From contig JAFTXI010000046.1 in NCBI GenBank assembly GCA_017461665.1, positions 67,419-131,418 on the forward strand: a stretch of DNA of 64,000 nt. Direction: 5' to 3'. The DNA is from Bacteroidales bacterium. GTDB taxonomy: Bacteria > Bacteroidota > Bacteroidia > Bacteroidales > F082. Positions 37,656 through 47,457 of this stretch are shown here, piece after piece (positions within the stretch are counted from its first letter, which is position 1; each line of letters opens with the position of its first letter). The position numbers and the translations under genes are program-made. Below the pieces are notes generated by a model. That model ran no database searches. It was given only the letters and a program-made list of their open reading frames with translations, and was not told the DNA's origin.

Positions 37656-38999
37656 ATGAGTGAACCGAAGGGAGCTTTACTTTTAGGAACAGAAAGTGTT
37701 GGTAAATTATTGAAGAAATATGCCACGCCGGCTATCATCGCGATGACTGCATCGTCGTTGTACAATATGGTTGACAGCATCTTCATTGGACACGGCGTAG
37801 GTCCATTGGCTATCTCAGGCTTAGCCATCACATTCCCTTTCATGAACTTAGGAGCAGCAATAGGTGCTATGGTAGGTGTTGGTGCATCCACAGTGACAGC
37901 CATGGAATTAGGAAAGAAAAACTACGAGAAGAGTTGTCGCGCCTTGGCAAACACCATCATGCTCAATATCTTCTTCGGAATAATATTTACCGTGGTTTGT
38001 CTCATATTCCTAAAACCAATCCTATTCTTCTTCGGAGCAAGCGAAAATACATTACCTTATGCATACGAATACATGCAGGTTATCTTGCTCGGTAACATAA
38101 TCACTCATTTATATCACGGATTAAACTCCGTTTTAAGAGCTTCCGGTCACCCAAACGAAGCGATGATAGCAACTATCATTACCGTCTTAGCTAACGTCGT
38201 CTTAGACTGGCTCTTCATCTTCCCACTCGGCATGGGCATCAGAGGCGCCGCCATCGCGACAGTATTGGCTCAGACATTACCGCTCATCTATCTTTTCAAG
38301 ATATTCTTAAACCAAAAAGAACTCGTCCATTTAGACAGAAAAGATTTCGTCTTCGACATTAAAATCATAAAGGACATACTCGCTATCGGATTGTCGCCAT
38401 TGTTGTTAAACTCGGCATTATGCGTCATCGTCATCTTAATCAACAACGGACTTAAGAAATTCGGCGGCGACTTGTCGGTCGGAGCATACGGTATCGTCAA
38501 CAGAGTGACGTTCTTCTTCACCATGATAGTGATGGGAATAACTCAAGGCATGCAGCCTATAGTAAGTTACAACTACGGAGCGCGACAATATGAGCGGGTC
38601 AATGAAGCATTGAAAAAAGCCATCTTATTGGCTATAGCAACATTAAGTTCTGGATGTATCATCGGTGAGACAATACCGAGATTTGTTTGTTCTCTCTTCA
38701 CCAACGACGAAGAACTTTTGAATTATTCAATCGACGGCATGAGAATTGTCATGGCTACTTTCCCTATCATCGCCTTCCCTATCGTGATTGGTAACTTCTT
38801 CCAAAGCATAGGAAAAGCAAGGAAATCGATAGTATTATCTTTATCAAGACAGGTTTTATTCCTCATACCTTTGTTATTAATACTACCCAACTTCATGGGA
38901 ATACAAGGAGTCTGGTGGAGCATCCCAATCTCCGACATCATCGCAACAATATTATCAATAGTGATGATTGTGAGATACTTTAAATATGACTCTAAGTAA
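37656..38999 (+). CDS. MATE family efflux transporter
   Basis: 447 residues with twelve predicted membrane helices in two MatE halves. The family start LLKKYATPAIIAMTASSLYN and MVDSIFIGHGVGPLAISGL are clear. It exports drugs or cationic compounds in exchange for Na+ or H+. The ATG at 37656 follows AAAAAAGGATAT; the longer frame from 37608 is rejected. Monocistronic. Confidence 0.93.
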   Translation: MSEPKGALLLGTESVGKLLKKYATPAIIAMTASSLYNMVDSIFIGHGVGPLAISGLAITFPFMNLGAAIGAMVGVGASTVTAMELGKKNYEKSCRALANTIMLNIFFGIIFTVVCLIFLKPILFFFGASENTLPYAYEYMQVILLGNIITHLYHGLNSVLRASGHPNEAMIATIITVLANVVLDWLFIFPLGMGIRGAAIATVLAQTLPLIYLFKIFLNQKELVHLDRKDFVFDIKIIKDILAIGLSPLLLNSALCVIVILINNGLKKFGGDLSVGAYGIVNRVTFFFTMIVMGITQGMQPIVSYNYGARQYERVNEALKKAILLAIATLSSGCIIGETIPRFVCSLFTNDEELLNYSIDGMRIVMATFPIIAFPIVIGNFFQSIGKARKSIVLSLSRQVLFLIPLLLILPNFMGIQGVWWSIPISDIIATILSIVMIVRYFKYDSK

Positions 39000-39000
39000 A

Positions 39001-39040
39001 ACCTCAGAACTTCAGAACCTCAGAACCTCAAAATTTGAAA
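39001..39040. repeat. Degenerate tandem 'cctcagaac/ttcagaac' repeat
   Basis: Four imperfect copies of a unit of about 9 bp (aacctcag, aacttcag, aacctcag, aacctcaa). Similar repeats recur at 22162, 39470-39500, 45300-45365, 51165-51195 and 61188-61230, always intergenic or at a gene's 3' edge. Confidence 0.6.
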
Positions 39041-39066
39041 ATATAAATTAATAAAACACAAAATTT

Positions 39067-39455
39067 ATGAATAAAGCAACTTATAACTATTATAAAGTAA
39101 AAATCGAAGATTTAACTTACGATTTTGCTAAGAAAATAGTATATCTTCGTAAAGAATTAACGACTTCTACGGATAACCGAGAATACGTTATTTCGAGGCA
39201 AATCTTAAGATCTGGAACAAGTATTGGTACTAATATTGCAGAAGCTGTACCTCCTCAATCAAAGGCTGATTATTTGAATAAAATAAGTATCGCTCTTAAA
39301 GAAGCTAATGAAACAAAATTATGGCTGAGATTATTAAAAGACTGCAATTATATCACACAAACTCATTATGAAACATTGATAAGCGCGATTGTCATACTAT
39401 TATAAAGATTTTGGTAAGTATCGTTAATAAAGTTAGTCTCAGTTTAAAGAAATAA
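39067..39455 (+). pseudogene. Four-helix-bundle protein (23S IVP-like), frameshifted near the C-terminus
   Basis: The frame from 39067 gives 112 residues ending SAIVILL at the stop 39403-39405. The body matches the S23/IVP-like four-helix family: ILRSGTSIGTNIAEAVPPQS, then SIALKEANETKLWLRLL. The next frame then reads IIKILVSIVNKVSLSLKK from 39399 to a stop at 39455. That is the expected last helix of this family ('..I.KIL.SIV......K'). A single-base indel around 39388-39399 therefore removed the last helix. The truncated protein may still fold. Flanked by the 9-bp repeats. Confidence 0.75.
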
Positions 39456-39503
39456 TCAAGTCTTCTTAACTTCTGAAGTTTTGAATTTCTGAAGTTCTGA
39501 GAT

Positions 39504-40235
39504 TTAATATTCCACTTTTTCCAAAAATAGAGCGTGTGCTGGCATGGATGTTCCGGCGGAGCAGCGGTCTTTGTTCTCTATGACAGCTCTGAATTGTTCT
39601 AAGCTGAGTTTGCCTCGTCCTACTTCTAAGAGCGTCCCGACGACAGCCCTAACCATATTCCTTAAAAATCTATCAGCCTTAATTTCAAAGACGAGCAAGT
39701 CGTTTTCTTCAAAGAAACGTGCCTCCATAATCTTGCAGTTGTTGGTCTTGACTTGCGTGTGAAGTTTAGAGAAACTCGTGAAATCGGTATATTCAGACAA
39801 GATTTCGGCGGCTTTTTGCATCATTTCGACATCTAATTTTCCATAATAATAGAAAGCGTCGTGTGTATGAAAAGGATTTTTGTTTTGTGTGATATAGTAA
39901 TGATAAGTCCTTGACTTGGCGTCGAAACGAGCGTGAAGGTCGGAAGCCACTTCCCAGCATTTGTAAATGACGATGTCGTCGGGTAAAAAGATATTCAGTC
40001 TATAGACGAAATCGTCGCAGTTCTTAATCTCTTTCTCTATGTCGAAATGAGCGTAGAAGTTACGAGCGTGGACGCCTGTGTCTGTTCTTCCGCAGCCAGT
40101 GAGGCTCACCTTCTCCCCTAACTTCAAGCTGAGACATTTCTCCAACTCTTCCTGCACAGAGGTCGCATCGGGTTGAATCTGCCAACCATGATAACGCGTC
40201 CCATTATAAGCCAAATGCAAAAAATATCTTTTCAT
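39504..40235 (-). CDS. truA: tRNA pseudouridine(38-40) synthase
   Basis: 243 residues. Catalytic Asp in GCGRTDTGVHA, substrate-binding RTYHYYI and RFLRNMVRAVVGTLLEVGRGK are diagnostic for TruA. It isomerises uridines 38-40 in the tRNA anticodon arm. Monocistronic, divergent from aat. Confidence 0.96.
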   Translation of the reverse strand: MKRYFLHLAYNGTRYHGWQIQPDATSVQEELEKCLSLKLGEKVSLTGCGRTDTGVHARNFYAHFDIEKEIKNCDDFVYRLNIFLPDDIVIYKCWEVASDLHARFDAKSRTYHYYITQNKNPFHTHDAFYYYGKLDVEMMQKAAEILSEYTDFTSFSKLHTQVKTNNCKIMEARFFEENDLLVFEIKADRFLRNMVRAVVGTLLEVGRGKLSLEQFRAVIENKDRCSAGTSMPAHALFLEKVEY

Positions 40236-40318
40236 AATTCATAATTCTCAATGCATAATTCATAATTTTATCATGAATTAGACATTTTTTATTTTGACAC
40301 AAAAATAACAATAATATG

Positions 40319-40350
40319 TTTTGTTTTTTTAAAAATATAATTTAACTTTG
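40319..40350 (+). promoter_or_regulatory. Bacteroidetes promoter of aat
   Basis: TTTTG at 40319-40323 and TAACTTTG at 40343-40350, 19 bp apart; ATG 38 bp downstream. Confidence 0.7.
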
Positions 40351-40388
40351 TCACGATAAAACCTCATTTATTAACTAAACTTAATGCT

Positions 40389-41105
40389 ATGTCGATATAC
40401 CTTTTAGCAGATGACGTTTATGATTTTCCATCTGCGAACCTTGCCACCAAAGACGGACTTCTTGCTATAGGAGGCGACTTGTCGCCGGAGAGACTTATCA
40501 TAGCCTATTCATCGGGAATTTTTCCATGGTACTCTGAAGGCGAACCAATATTATGGTGGTCGCTCGACCCTCGCATGGTGATGAAACCTACCGAGATGAA
40601 AATCACCAAGTCGTTGCAGAAGACCATCGATTCAAACAGATATTCATGTTCTTTCGATACCGATTTCGACAGAGTCATTGAGATGTGTGCGAGTGTAGAG
40701 AGAAAAGATCAAGAAGGCACATGGATCAGCGAAGATATGATAGCGGCATATAAGGAACTGCATAAATTAGGCTTCGCTCATTCTGTCGAGACCTACTTAG
40801 ATAACGAGTTGGTTGGAGGATTGTATGGTGTCTCTATTGGCAGCGTCTTCTGTGGCGAGTCGATGTTTCATACAAAGACCGATGCCTCAAAGGTAGCGTT
40901 ATACAATCTCTGTGACTTCCTGATAAGAAACAACTTCGATATTATCGACGTACAGCAAGACACTCCACATTTCAGGAGAATGGGAGCGTACACTATTCCG
41001 AGGCGAGACTTTCTTAAGCTATTGAAGAGTTACGTCAAACACCCGTCCTTAGTAGGTAACTGGGGTGACGGCACTGCTTCATGGAAAGAAGTTGTTATCA
41101 GCTGA
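40389..41105 (+). CDS. aat: Leucyl/phenylalanyl-tRNA-protein transferase
   Basis: 238 residues. It transfers Leu or Phe from tRNA to N-terminal Arg/Lys of proteins in the N-degron pathway. Family motifs: GGDLSPERLIIAYSSGIFPWY, WWSLDPRMV, GTWISEDMIAAYKELHKLG, GGLYGVSIGSVFCGESMFH. Full length. Confidence 0.96.
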   Translation: MSIYLLADDVYDFPSANLATKDGLLAIGGDLSPERLIIAYSSGIFPWYSEGEPILWWSLDPRMVMKPTEMKITKSLQKTIDSNRYSCSFDTDFDRVIEMCASVERKDQEGTWISEDMIAAYKELHKLGFAHSVETYLDNELVGGLYGVSIGSVFCGESMFHTKTDASKVALYNLCDFLIRNNFDIIDVQQDTPHFRRMGAYTIPRRDFLKLLKSYVKHPSLVGNWGDGTASWKEVVIS

Positions 41106-41128
41106 TACTGCATTACTTATATTGTCAA

Positions 41129-41725
41129 TCAAAACAGTTTCAATTGAATAGTCATATTGAACGTCATTCTGTGAAGCGGTGTCGTTCCATATTCTGCCAC
41201 GGCGTTTTTATGTTCCAATGTCGGATAGCCTTTATTCTTCTTCCAGTTATACATTGGATATTGTAAATCATATTCTTCCATCATCGCGTCTCTCGTTGTC
41301 TTTGCCAAGATTGAAGCTGCAGCTATAGACTGATATTTGGCATCGCCGCCAACAACACATTGATGTTTAATGTCTTTGTATGGATTAAAACGATTTCCGT
41401 CTATGAGCAAGAACTCAGGTTTTATCGCGAGTTGTTCTATGGCTCGATGCATTGCGAGAAATGAGGCATTCAAGATATTAATCTCATCTATTTCATTATT
41501 ATCTACGATTCCAATGCCGTAGGCAAGCGCGTCATTGATAATGACTTCCCTTAATTTCTTACGTTGTTTTTCTGTAAGTTTCTTGGAATCGTCCAACATC
41601 GGATAGTCTTTGTTTCTGTCTAAAATAACAGCTGCTGCCACCACTGGTCCAGCTAAACAACCGCGACCTGCTTCATCGCAGCCAGCTTCAATAAAAGTGT
41701 CGGTATAATGTGCAATGAGATTCAT
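41129..41725 (-). CDS. rnhB: Ribonuclease HII
   Basis: 198 residues. Acidic catalytic set visible in [28 protein letters not shown] and the later [19 protein letters not shown]. Removes ribonucleotides and RNA primers from DNA. Overlaps the upstream membrane-protein gene by 4 bp. Confidence 0.96.
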   Translation of the reverse strand: MNLIAHYTDTFIEAGCDEAGRGCLAGPVVAAAVILDRNKDYPMLDDSKKLTEKQRKKLREVIINDALAYGIGIVDNNEIDEINILNASFLAMHRAIEQLAIKPEFLLIDGNRFNPYKDIKHQCVVGGDAKYQSIAAASILAKTTRDAMMEEYDLQYPMYNWKKNKGYPTLEHKNAVAEYGTTPLHRMTFNMTIQLKLF

Positions 41726-42711
41726 AATGCTATGCCGTATAAAGGTAAATATTGTTTAGCAAGAACATAAAGTAACATCAACATCACTATGACATTCGCC
41801 AAACGTAACTTCTTAATGTCTGACAATGTGATAGCGTAGAAGAATGCGTACATCATGAAAAGTAAGGTGTTACTCATCAATGGCTTATGTGTAATAAAAA
41901 TAAAAATGGAAAGAAGAGTCAATACAATTGCGACTCCCACCCTTTTCCTGATGTTACTTCCTTTGTCGGAACTTCTGTTGCTTAAAATTCTTAATAATGA
42001 GATGACAAATAAAACACTGCTGACAATAAAAAATATCTTATCGCTATAATTCAAATCGAAGGAAATCTTAATATCTTTAAAGAATAAAGAATATGATTCT
42101 AAAATATTATTAACATCTCCAAAGATGAATGCTAATCCAATTACTATAGCATAAACGATTAAAAATCCCGTAAGAGGAATGAGCGAATATCTTATCTCCC
42201 TGAATCCCAATATTAAGAATGAAATAAAAACCCATATCATCAGAAATACAGACGGATAATAGAACATTGATGCGATTGCTATAAAATAACCAATGTTCAT
42301 CATGTAATTCTCCGGATTATCAGTCTGATAGATAAGAAACATGATGTGCATCGCCATCAAGATGAATGGGCACGCAAAGATGAATGGGAAACTGGTATAC
42401 AAATCGGAGCAAGATGTCATCATCAGAAGGAAGACCAAGGCTCCGATTGAACTATATTTGCTGACCAAGCGGTTCGCTGACAGCATGGAATTGAAAAGAA
42501 ACATACTGACGACGTTGACTGCAAAGACGATGATTTTGACTATAATCGGAGAGAAACTGAAAATATAAATCAACAGATTATATAAAGGTATGTTGTTTTC
42601 TCCCGTACTCAACTCCGGTTTCATGATGAAAACTGGCAACCATAAAACCATCGCCATTACGACAACGACGATCTGCTGTGCGAGATAATTATGTTTAAAA
42701 AATTTTAACAT
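41722..42711 (-). CDS. Multi-pass membrane protein (DUF6427-like)
   Basis: 329 residues with about ten hydrophobic helices and no enzymatic motif. It lies between purD and rnhB with a 4-bp overlap and a 4-bp gap, indicating an operon purD - membrane protein - rnhB. The Bacteroidetes family usually labelled DUF6427 has this size and topology. Function unknown. Confidence 0.82.
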   Translation of the reverse strand: MLKFFKHNYLAQQIVVVVMAMVLWLPVFIMKPELSTGENNIPLYNLLIYIFSFSPIIVKIIVFAVNVVSMFLFNSMLSANRLVSKYSSIGALVFLLMMTSCSDLYTSFPFIFACPFILMAMHIMFLIYQTDNPENYMMNIGYFIAIASMFYYPSVFLMIWVFISFLILGFREIRYSLIPLTGFLIVYAIVIGLAFIFGDVNNILESYSLFFKDIKISFDLNYSDKIFFIVSSVLFVISLLRILSNRSSDKGSNIRKRVGVAIVLTLLSIFIFITHKPLMSNTLLFMMYAFFYAITLSDIKKLRLANVIVMLMLLYVLAKQYLPLYGIAL

Positions 42712-42715
42712 AATT

Positions 42716-43999
42716 TTATAAGTTCATCAAATCTAAACCAATATCATGACGATAGTTGACACCTTCAAATTTGATTTTCTCAACGTTTTTATAAGCCTTG
42801 CTTCTTGCCTCTTCAATATCTTTTCCGTGAGCTGTCACTGCAATGACGCGACCACCAGAGGTGACGACTTCGCCATTGTCACTGAGTTTCGTTCCGGCAT
42901 GAGCTATTATACATTCTGAATCCAACTCATCGAAGCCTGTCATCAGCATTCCTTTCTTATAATCTTCAGGATAACCGCCTGATACGAGCATCACTGTGAC
43001 AGATGTGTTTTTTGATGTTTGATAATCAACCTCATTGAGTCTGCCTTGAGCGCAAGCTTCTAATAATGCTACCAAGTCGGAGTCGATACGTGTCATAACG
43101 CCTTCTGTCTCAGGGTCGCCCATTCTCACGTTATATTCAATGACGTAAGGATCGCCATCTACGTTCATCAAGCCGATGAAGATGAATCCTTTGTAGTCGA
43201 TATTTTCTTCTTTAAGTCCTTGTATCGTTGGTTTTATGATTCTATTTTCAACTTTATCGATAAAGTCTTTTGTCACGAAAGGAACAGGCGATACAGCACC
43301 CATGCCGCCAGTGTTAAGACCAGTGTCTCCGTCACCGATACGTTTATAATCTTTAGCCTCTGGAAGAACGACATAATGCTCGCCATCGGTGAGTACGAAC
43401 ATCGAAACTTCAATGCCTTTCAAGAATGTCTCGATGACGACTTTTGCCGATGCTGAACCGAATTTACCAGAGAGCATGTCTCTCAACTCGTTCTGGGCTT
43501 CTTCCAAAGAGTCGATGATGAGAACGCCTTTACCAGCAGCGAGTCCGTCGGCTTTCAAGACGTATGGCGACTTTTGTGTAGTGAGATAATTCAAGCCATC
43601 TTCAAGATTAGCAGAAGTCACCGTGAAACAAGAAGCAGTAGGTACGTTATATTTCTCCATGAAAGCTTTTGCAAATGCCTTGCTGCCTTCAAGTTGAGCA
43701 CCTTTCTTGTCAGGACCAATGATTTTAACATTTTTTAAGATTTCGTCATTCTTGAAGAAATCTACGATGCCATCAACCAAAGGCTGCTCAGGACCAACGA
43801 CGACCATATCAATGCAGCGACTTATGACAGTTTCTTTAACAATGTTAAAATCAGCGATATTGATATTAATGTTTTCACCTAAGGAATTTGTGCCGACATT
43901 ACCCGGAGCAATATATAATTTGTCAACTAACTGACTTTGTTTGATCTTCCATGCCAAAGCATATTCACGACCACCAGAACCTAATACTAAAATATTCAT
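42716..43999 (-). CDS. purD: Phosphoribosylamine-glycine ligase
   Basis: 427 residues of an ATP-grasp enzyme making glycinamide ribonucleotide in purine synthesis. Seen: MNILVLGSGGREYALAW, VVGPEQPLVDG, LKADGLAAGKGV (ATP-grasp loop), TGGMGAVSP and YNVRMGDPETE (metal-binding). Full length; first gene of a three-gene operon with the DUF6427-like protein and rnhB. Confidence 0.96.
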   Translation of the reverse strand: MNILVLGSGGREYALAWKIKQSQLVDKLYIAPGNVGTNSLGENININIADFNIVKETVISRCIDMVVVGPEQPLVDGIVDFFKNDEILKNVKIIGPDKKGAQLEGSKAFAKAFMEKYNVPTASCFTVTSANLEDGLNYLTTQKSPYVLKADGLAAGKGVLIIDSLEEAQNELRDMLSGKFGSASAKVVIETFLKGIEVSMFVLTDGEHYVVLPEAKDYKRIGDGDTGLNTGGMGAVSPVPFVTKDFIDKVENRIIKPTIQGLKEENIDYKGFIFIGLMNVDGDPYVIEYNVRMGDPETEGVMTRIDSDLVALLEACAQGRLNEVDYQTSKNTSVTVMLVSGGYPEDYKKGMLMTGFDELDSECIIAHAGTKLSDNGEVVTSGGRVIAVTAHGKDIEEARSKAYKNVEKIKFEGVNYRHDIGLDLMNL

Positions 44000-44129
44000 A
44001 TTTCTTTATTTTAATGTCAACGGACAACAGTCAACAATCTTTGTCCACGTTATTATTTTAATTTATTTTCAATCTTAAGACGCAGCAATTACATATTGTT
44101 AATTTTTTGCAGGTGTAATTGATACGTCT

Positions 44130-45254
44130 CTACATAATTGTCAATTTCTCAATAGATTTCCACCAACATTCTGCGGCTTTATCCCACGAGAAATCTTCTC
44201 TTCTCTTTCGTCCTTTCTCTATCAACGACTTACGCACGTCATCGTCTAAGATTTTTTCCATAGCATCCGCAATAGATTCTTCCTTAAATGGATCAACAAG
44301 AAGTGCCGCATCAGCAGCTACTTCAGGCATCGATGTCACGTTGGAAGTGATGACAGGTGTATCACATTTGAAAGCTTCCACGATAGGAATTCCAAATCCT
44401 TCAAAATAAGAAACATATACCGAAGCGAGCGCTGACGCCGTGACGAGATGTAAATCTTCTGCCGACAACCTTCCAGCAAAGATGACGTCGTCTTTATGTT
44501 TCATCGCGTCGTATGCGTTTTTTATTGGCTCAGTCCACCATTTCTTATTGCCCACGATTACCAACTTGATATCGTTGTCGTTCTTTTTCTTAAAAATATC
44601 GAATGCAGTGAAGAGTCGAGCCAGGTTTTTACGAGGATGCAGAGAACCCACGAACATAAAATAAGGATGTCCTTCGGAATATTTGTTTCTTGTTTCTATC
44701 TGAACTTCCTCATTTACAGGTTTAAAAATCTCGTTGGCTCCGTTATAAGCGACATCAATCTTATCGGGACTTATTCCATAACATTCGCAGATGTCTTTCT
44801 TTGAAAACTCTGATACAGTGATGATTCGACTTGCCTTCTTAGCATATCTCGGGAAAAATTTCTTGTAATGCCAAAGATGTATTTTAGGAAAGTCCTGAGG
44901 GAAATGTTCGAAGTTTAAATCGTGAAATACAGCTATTTGCTTAGTTTTACTTCTTAAACTGAGATAAGCATCTGTCGATAGATACAAGTCAGGTTTCAAT
45001 TTGCGAAGGTATCTCGCCACTGAGAATTCGAAGAACGCTATATATAGAAAAGGATGACGTGCTTGTGGAAAGAGCACTACCGGCTTGACGTTGTCGGCGA
45101 AGATGAATCGAGGGTCAGGTTCTCTGTCGAAGATGAAGTAAAACTCGACATCAGGATGCGACTTCACGATACGACGCATACACTCAAAAGCCACCCAGCC
45201 AATGCCTTCCAACTTATCCTTTAGTAACAATCGTGTGTTGACAGCTATTTTCAA
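44130..45254 (-). CDS. Family 4 glycosyltransferase
   Basis: 374 residues, GT-B fold. The C-terminal donor-binding domain shows FVGSLHPRKNLARLFTAF and YVSYFEGFGIPIVEAFKCDT with the E-x7-E motif, then ITSNVTSMPEVAADAALLVD. Mannosyl- or rhamnosyltransferase-like; cytosolic face of the membrane. Isolated from other polysaccharide genes. Confidence 0.93.
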   Translation of the reverse strand: MKIAVNTRLLLKDKLEGIGWVAFECMRRIVKSHPDVEFYFIFDREPDPRFIFADNVKPVVLFPQARHPFLYIAFFEFSVARYLRKLKPDLYLSTDAYLSLRSKTKQIAVFHDLNFEHFPQDFPKIHLWHYKKFFPRYAKKASRIITVSEFSKKDICECYGISPDKIDVAYNGANEIFKPVNEEVQIETRNKYSEGHPYFMFVGSLHPRKNLARLFTAFDIFKKKNDNDIKLVIVGNKKWWTEPIKNAYDAMKHKDDVIFAGRLSAEDLHLVTASALASVYVSYFEGFGIPIVEAFKCDTPVITSNVTSMPEVAADAALLVDPFKEESIADAMEKILDDDVRKSLIEKGRKRREDFSWDKAAECWWKSIEKLTIM

Positions 45255-45322
45255 AATCTTAATTTTTTACAAAAATAACAATTAATTTAAAACCTCAATT
45301 CCAAAATTCCAAAATTCTGAGG

Positions 45323-45365
45323 TTCTAAAGTTCTAAAGTTCTAAAGTTCTAAAGTTCTAAAGTTC
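45323..45365. repeat. 9-bp tandem repeat (ttctaaagt)n at the 3' end of the PNGase gene
   Basis: Five consecutive copies of 'ttctaaagt', the last imperfect, preceded by degraded versions. The stop codon and last codons of the neighbouring PNGase-like gene (LGTLEL, then TAG) lie inside the array. Confidence 0.85.
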
Positions 45366-47061
45366 CTAAAAGTATTCCCGATACCATCCAGTGGTTGAAA
45401 CTGTTACCTTCGTCGTCGCCTTGAGGAATGGCAATCGTGATTGTATGTCTTCCTGGTTTTAAGAAACTTAAGTCGAAATAGACAGGCTGCGTTGCTGTTC
45501 CAGGACACCAACCTGAACGCGACAAATCCGAAGACGACTCTCCGTTCCAGAAGTTGCCTGATACAGGATTAAGTTCTCTGTAAGTCGCACAGTCGCAACG
45601 CCATGGTGTGTGAGTAAACACTTTTTCTCCATCGATGATGATTGTATTTTCCTTAGGGTTGAACTCGTCGCCTCTGCCCCAGCCTCCGTGACCGGTGCTG
45701 ATATATCTGAGACGAAGATCGCCGACATTTTCTGGCACTTCAAACTCAACGGTGAGGCTGTCGGTCTTAAACATACGACAATAATGTTGACCTGCCATTT
45801 CCATCACATTACATGTGTTGAAGAGAGGTAGCGTCCAGTCGTCGTTTTGAGTTGTGTCCCAAGAATAATCGCCGGGATATGCGAGAATATCCATGCTCAA
45901 CTTATGACCGCCGCCATCATAATTACTGATGAAAGCACCTATCAAGACATCGCCGCGAAGATGCTTGCTGACCTCAGTCACTTCTTGTTTGTAATAAGCC
46001 ACGTCAGACCATTCCAAACCATCAATCTTAACTCTATCGTTAAAATGTTTTACACCAAAAGGAGTGAAAAATCTCATCAGTTCAACAACAGGAAGGAAGT
46101 CGTCTTCCAACTTTATCGCTCTGTAAGTAATGTCTCTTCTATCGGTGTAAGAATGAAGGACTTGGATACTATCAATCAAAGCATCTTTCAAGCTAAGTTC
46201 TCTGTCGGTTGGAATTACGAAGATAGAACCAGAGCGATCGTATGCGTCGCCATTAGATTGTTCTCTAACGTCGATGAAATAAGTATAATGTTCTGGAAGA
46301 TTTTGTAAGTTAACTCTTTTTAAGATTAAGGTTCCGTAGGCAAAATGAATTACTGAGTCGAAAGGAATCTCGCCCTGATACTTCTCTATCTCAGCAAAAT
46401 GAATCTGATCTTCATCGAACACAGGCACTTTGACGATAAGTTTATCTTTACTAATCTTGTCGATATCTCTTGCAGCGACACGTGTTCCAAGTTCTGAAGG
46501 GATGGTTTCGTTTTTCAGTTTTCTATCTTTCTTAATATTTTTTAACTCTAATATTCTGCTGCCGTTGATAACTTGTTTTATCATCACGCCTTTGAGGACG
46601 CCGCGACTTATGCTTGGAGTAGCATCATAACCAAGAGATTCTGTCATCCATACTTCTATCGTATTGGAGTTTATACTTGTACGATATTTCTTACAATTAT
46701 AGCCGTTCATCAACTCCTCGCCTTCTTCAGTGAATTTAACGCTGCTATTTTTCAACGACATAGAAGCGTAGAAAGAATCGCCATCGGCAAACGACATTTG
46801 GTAATACGCGCTGTCGGTATTGTAGTCGATATAAGTTAGGTCGCGAGATATTCCCGGAATCATCTGAGAAATTTCTTCATCTGTCAATACGGGGAGGTTT
46901 TGGATTTTCAGTTGGTTGTTAGCGAAACGCTGCACCTCGGTGAAGGTCGTGTCGCCGCTATCGGATCCGAGATGATACATTTGATAAGTGAGACGTTGCT
47001 GAGCCTTGACATTCAGCATTAAGGCAAAAGTTAAAATTGCGAGTAACGATAATCTTTTCAT
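45349..47061 (-). CDS. PNGase F-like peptide-N-glycosidase
   Basis: 570 residues with a signal peptide (MKRLSLLAILTFALMLNVKA). The C-terminal 270 residues carry the two-domain PNGase F core: EWSDVAYYKQEVTEVSKHL, RLRYISTGHGGWGRGDEFNP, PWRCDCATYRELNPVSGNFW and RSGWCPGT. Acidic residues at positions expected for the PNGase F active site (the D of the first region, the E of GDEF) are present. It would remove N-linked glycans from glycoproteins in the periplasm or outside. The N-terminal 300 residues are an extra domain resembling GLPGLI-type sequences. The enzyme suggests a host- or mucosa-associated life. No glycan-utilisation genes adjoin it. Confidence 0.9.
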   Translation of the reverse strand: MKRLSLLAILTFALMLNVKAQQRLTYQMYHLGSDSGDTTFTEVQRFANNQLKIQNLPVLTDEEISQMIPGISRDLTYIDYNTDSAYYQMSFADGDSFYASMSLKNSSVKFTEEGEELMNGYNCKKYRTSINSNTIEVWMTESLGYDATPSISRGVLKGVMIKQVINGSRILELKNIKKDRKLKNETIPSELGTRVAARDIDKISKDKLIVKVPVFDEDQIHFAEIEKYQGEIPFDSVIHFAYGTLILKRVNLQNLPEHYTYFIDVREQSNGDAYDRSGSIFVIPTDRELSLKDALIDSIQVLHSYTDRRDITYRAIKLEDDFLPVVELMRFFTPFGVKHFNDRVKIDGLEWSDVAYYKQEVTEVSKHLRGDVLIGAFISNYDGGGHKLSMDILAYPGDYSWDTTQNDDWTLPLFNTCNVMEMAGQHYCRMFKTDSLTVEFEVPENVGDLRLRYISTGHGGWGRGDEFNPKENTIIIDGEKVFTHTPWRCDCATYRELNPVSGNFWNGESSSDLSRSGWCPGTATQPVYFDLSFLKPGRHTITIAIPQGDDEGNSFNHWMVSGILLGTLEL

Positions 47062-47175
47062 ATAAAATAATTTTTTCGCAAATTTAAGAAAAAAAGGACA
47101 TTTGTCAACAGACTTTGTCCCAAGGGGTTTAAGGGTGAAAGGTATTTAGTGACGGAGACAATTCTATAAGTGAAA

Positions 47176-47252
47176 GTGAAATATATTGCACAAATACTTG
47201 CATATTTTCTAAATAATTATTACTTTTGCACCCAAAGTGAAATATATTACAC
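47176..47252 (+). promoter_or_regulatory. HipB-type operators flanking the promoter
   Basis: Two copies of a 16-bp near-palindrome, GTGAAATATATTGCAC (47176-47191) and GTGAAATATATTACAC (47237-47252), consensus GTGnAATATATTnCAC, lie 61 bp apart. Between them are TTG (47198-47200) and TACTTTTG (47221-47228), a good promoter. The second operator ends 1 bp before the ATG. Binding of the HTH antitoxin to both sites would repress the operon. Confidence 0.8.
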
Positions 47253-47253
47253 T

Positions 47254-47457
47254 ATGAAATATGGTAATTTAATAAAAGAACGTCGATCGGTATTAGGATT
47301 GACTCAGCAGGATCTGGCAGATTACACCGGACTCAGTGTTCGTATCATTAAAAGCGTTGAGTCGGAGAAAGGCAATCCGTCATTGAGCACACTTGAAAAA
47401 ATTGCGGATATTTTAGGATTGGAAATTGTTATAAAAGTAAAAATAGTTAGTGAATGA
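47254..47457 (+). CDS. hipB: HipB-like HTH antitoxin/repressor
   Basis: 67 residues, a single XRE-type helix-turn-helix: LIKERRSVLGLTQQDLADYT and GLSVRIIKSVESEKGNPSLS. The chosen ATG at 47254 follows the promoter; a longer frame to 47170 would include the operators. First gene of a three-gene operon with ATGA overlaps. Expected to bind the palindromes and take part in toxin neutralisation. Confidence 0.9.
   Translation: MKYGNLIKERRSVLGLTQQDLADYTGLSVRIIKSVESEKGNPSLSTLEKIADILGLEIVIKVKIVSE

Noticed and set aside
45468-46308. Further ORFs opposite or inside the PNGase gene
   Set aside because: Shadow frames of a gene with clear motifs in the chosen frame.
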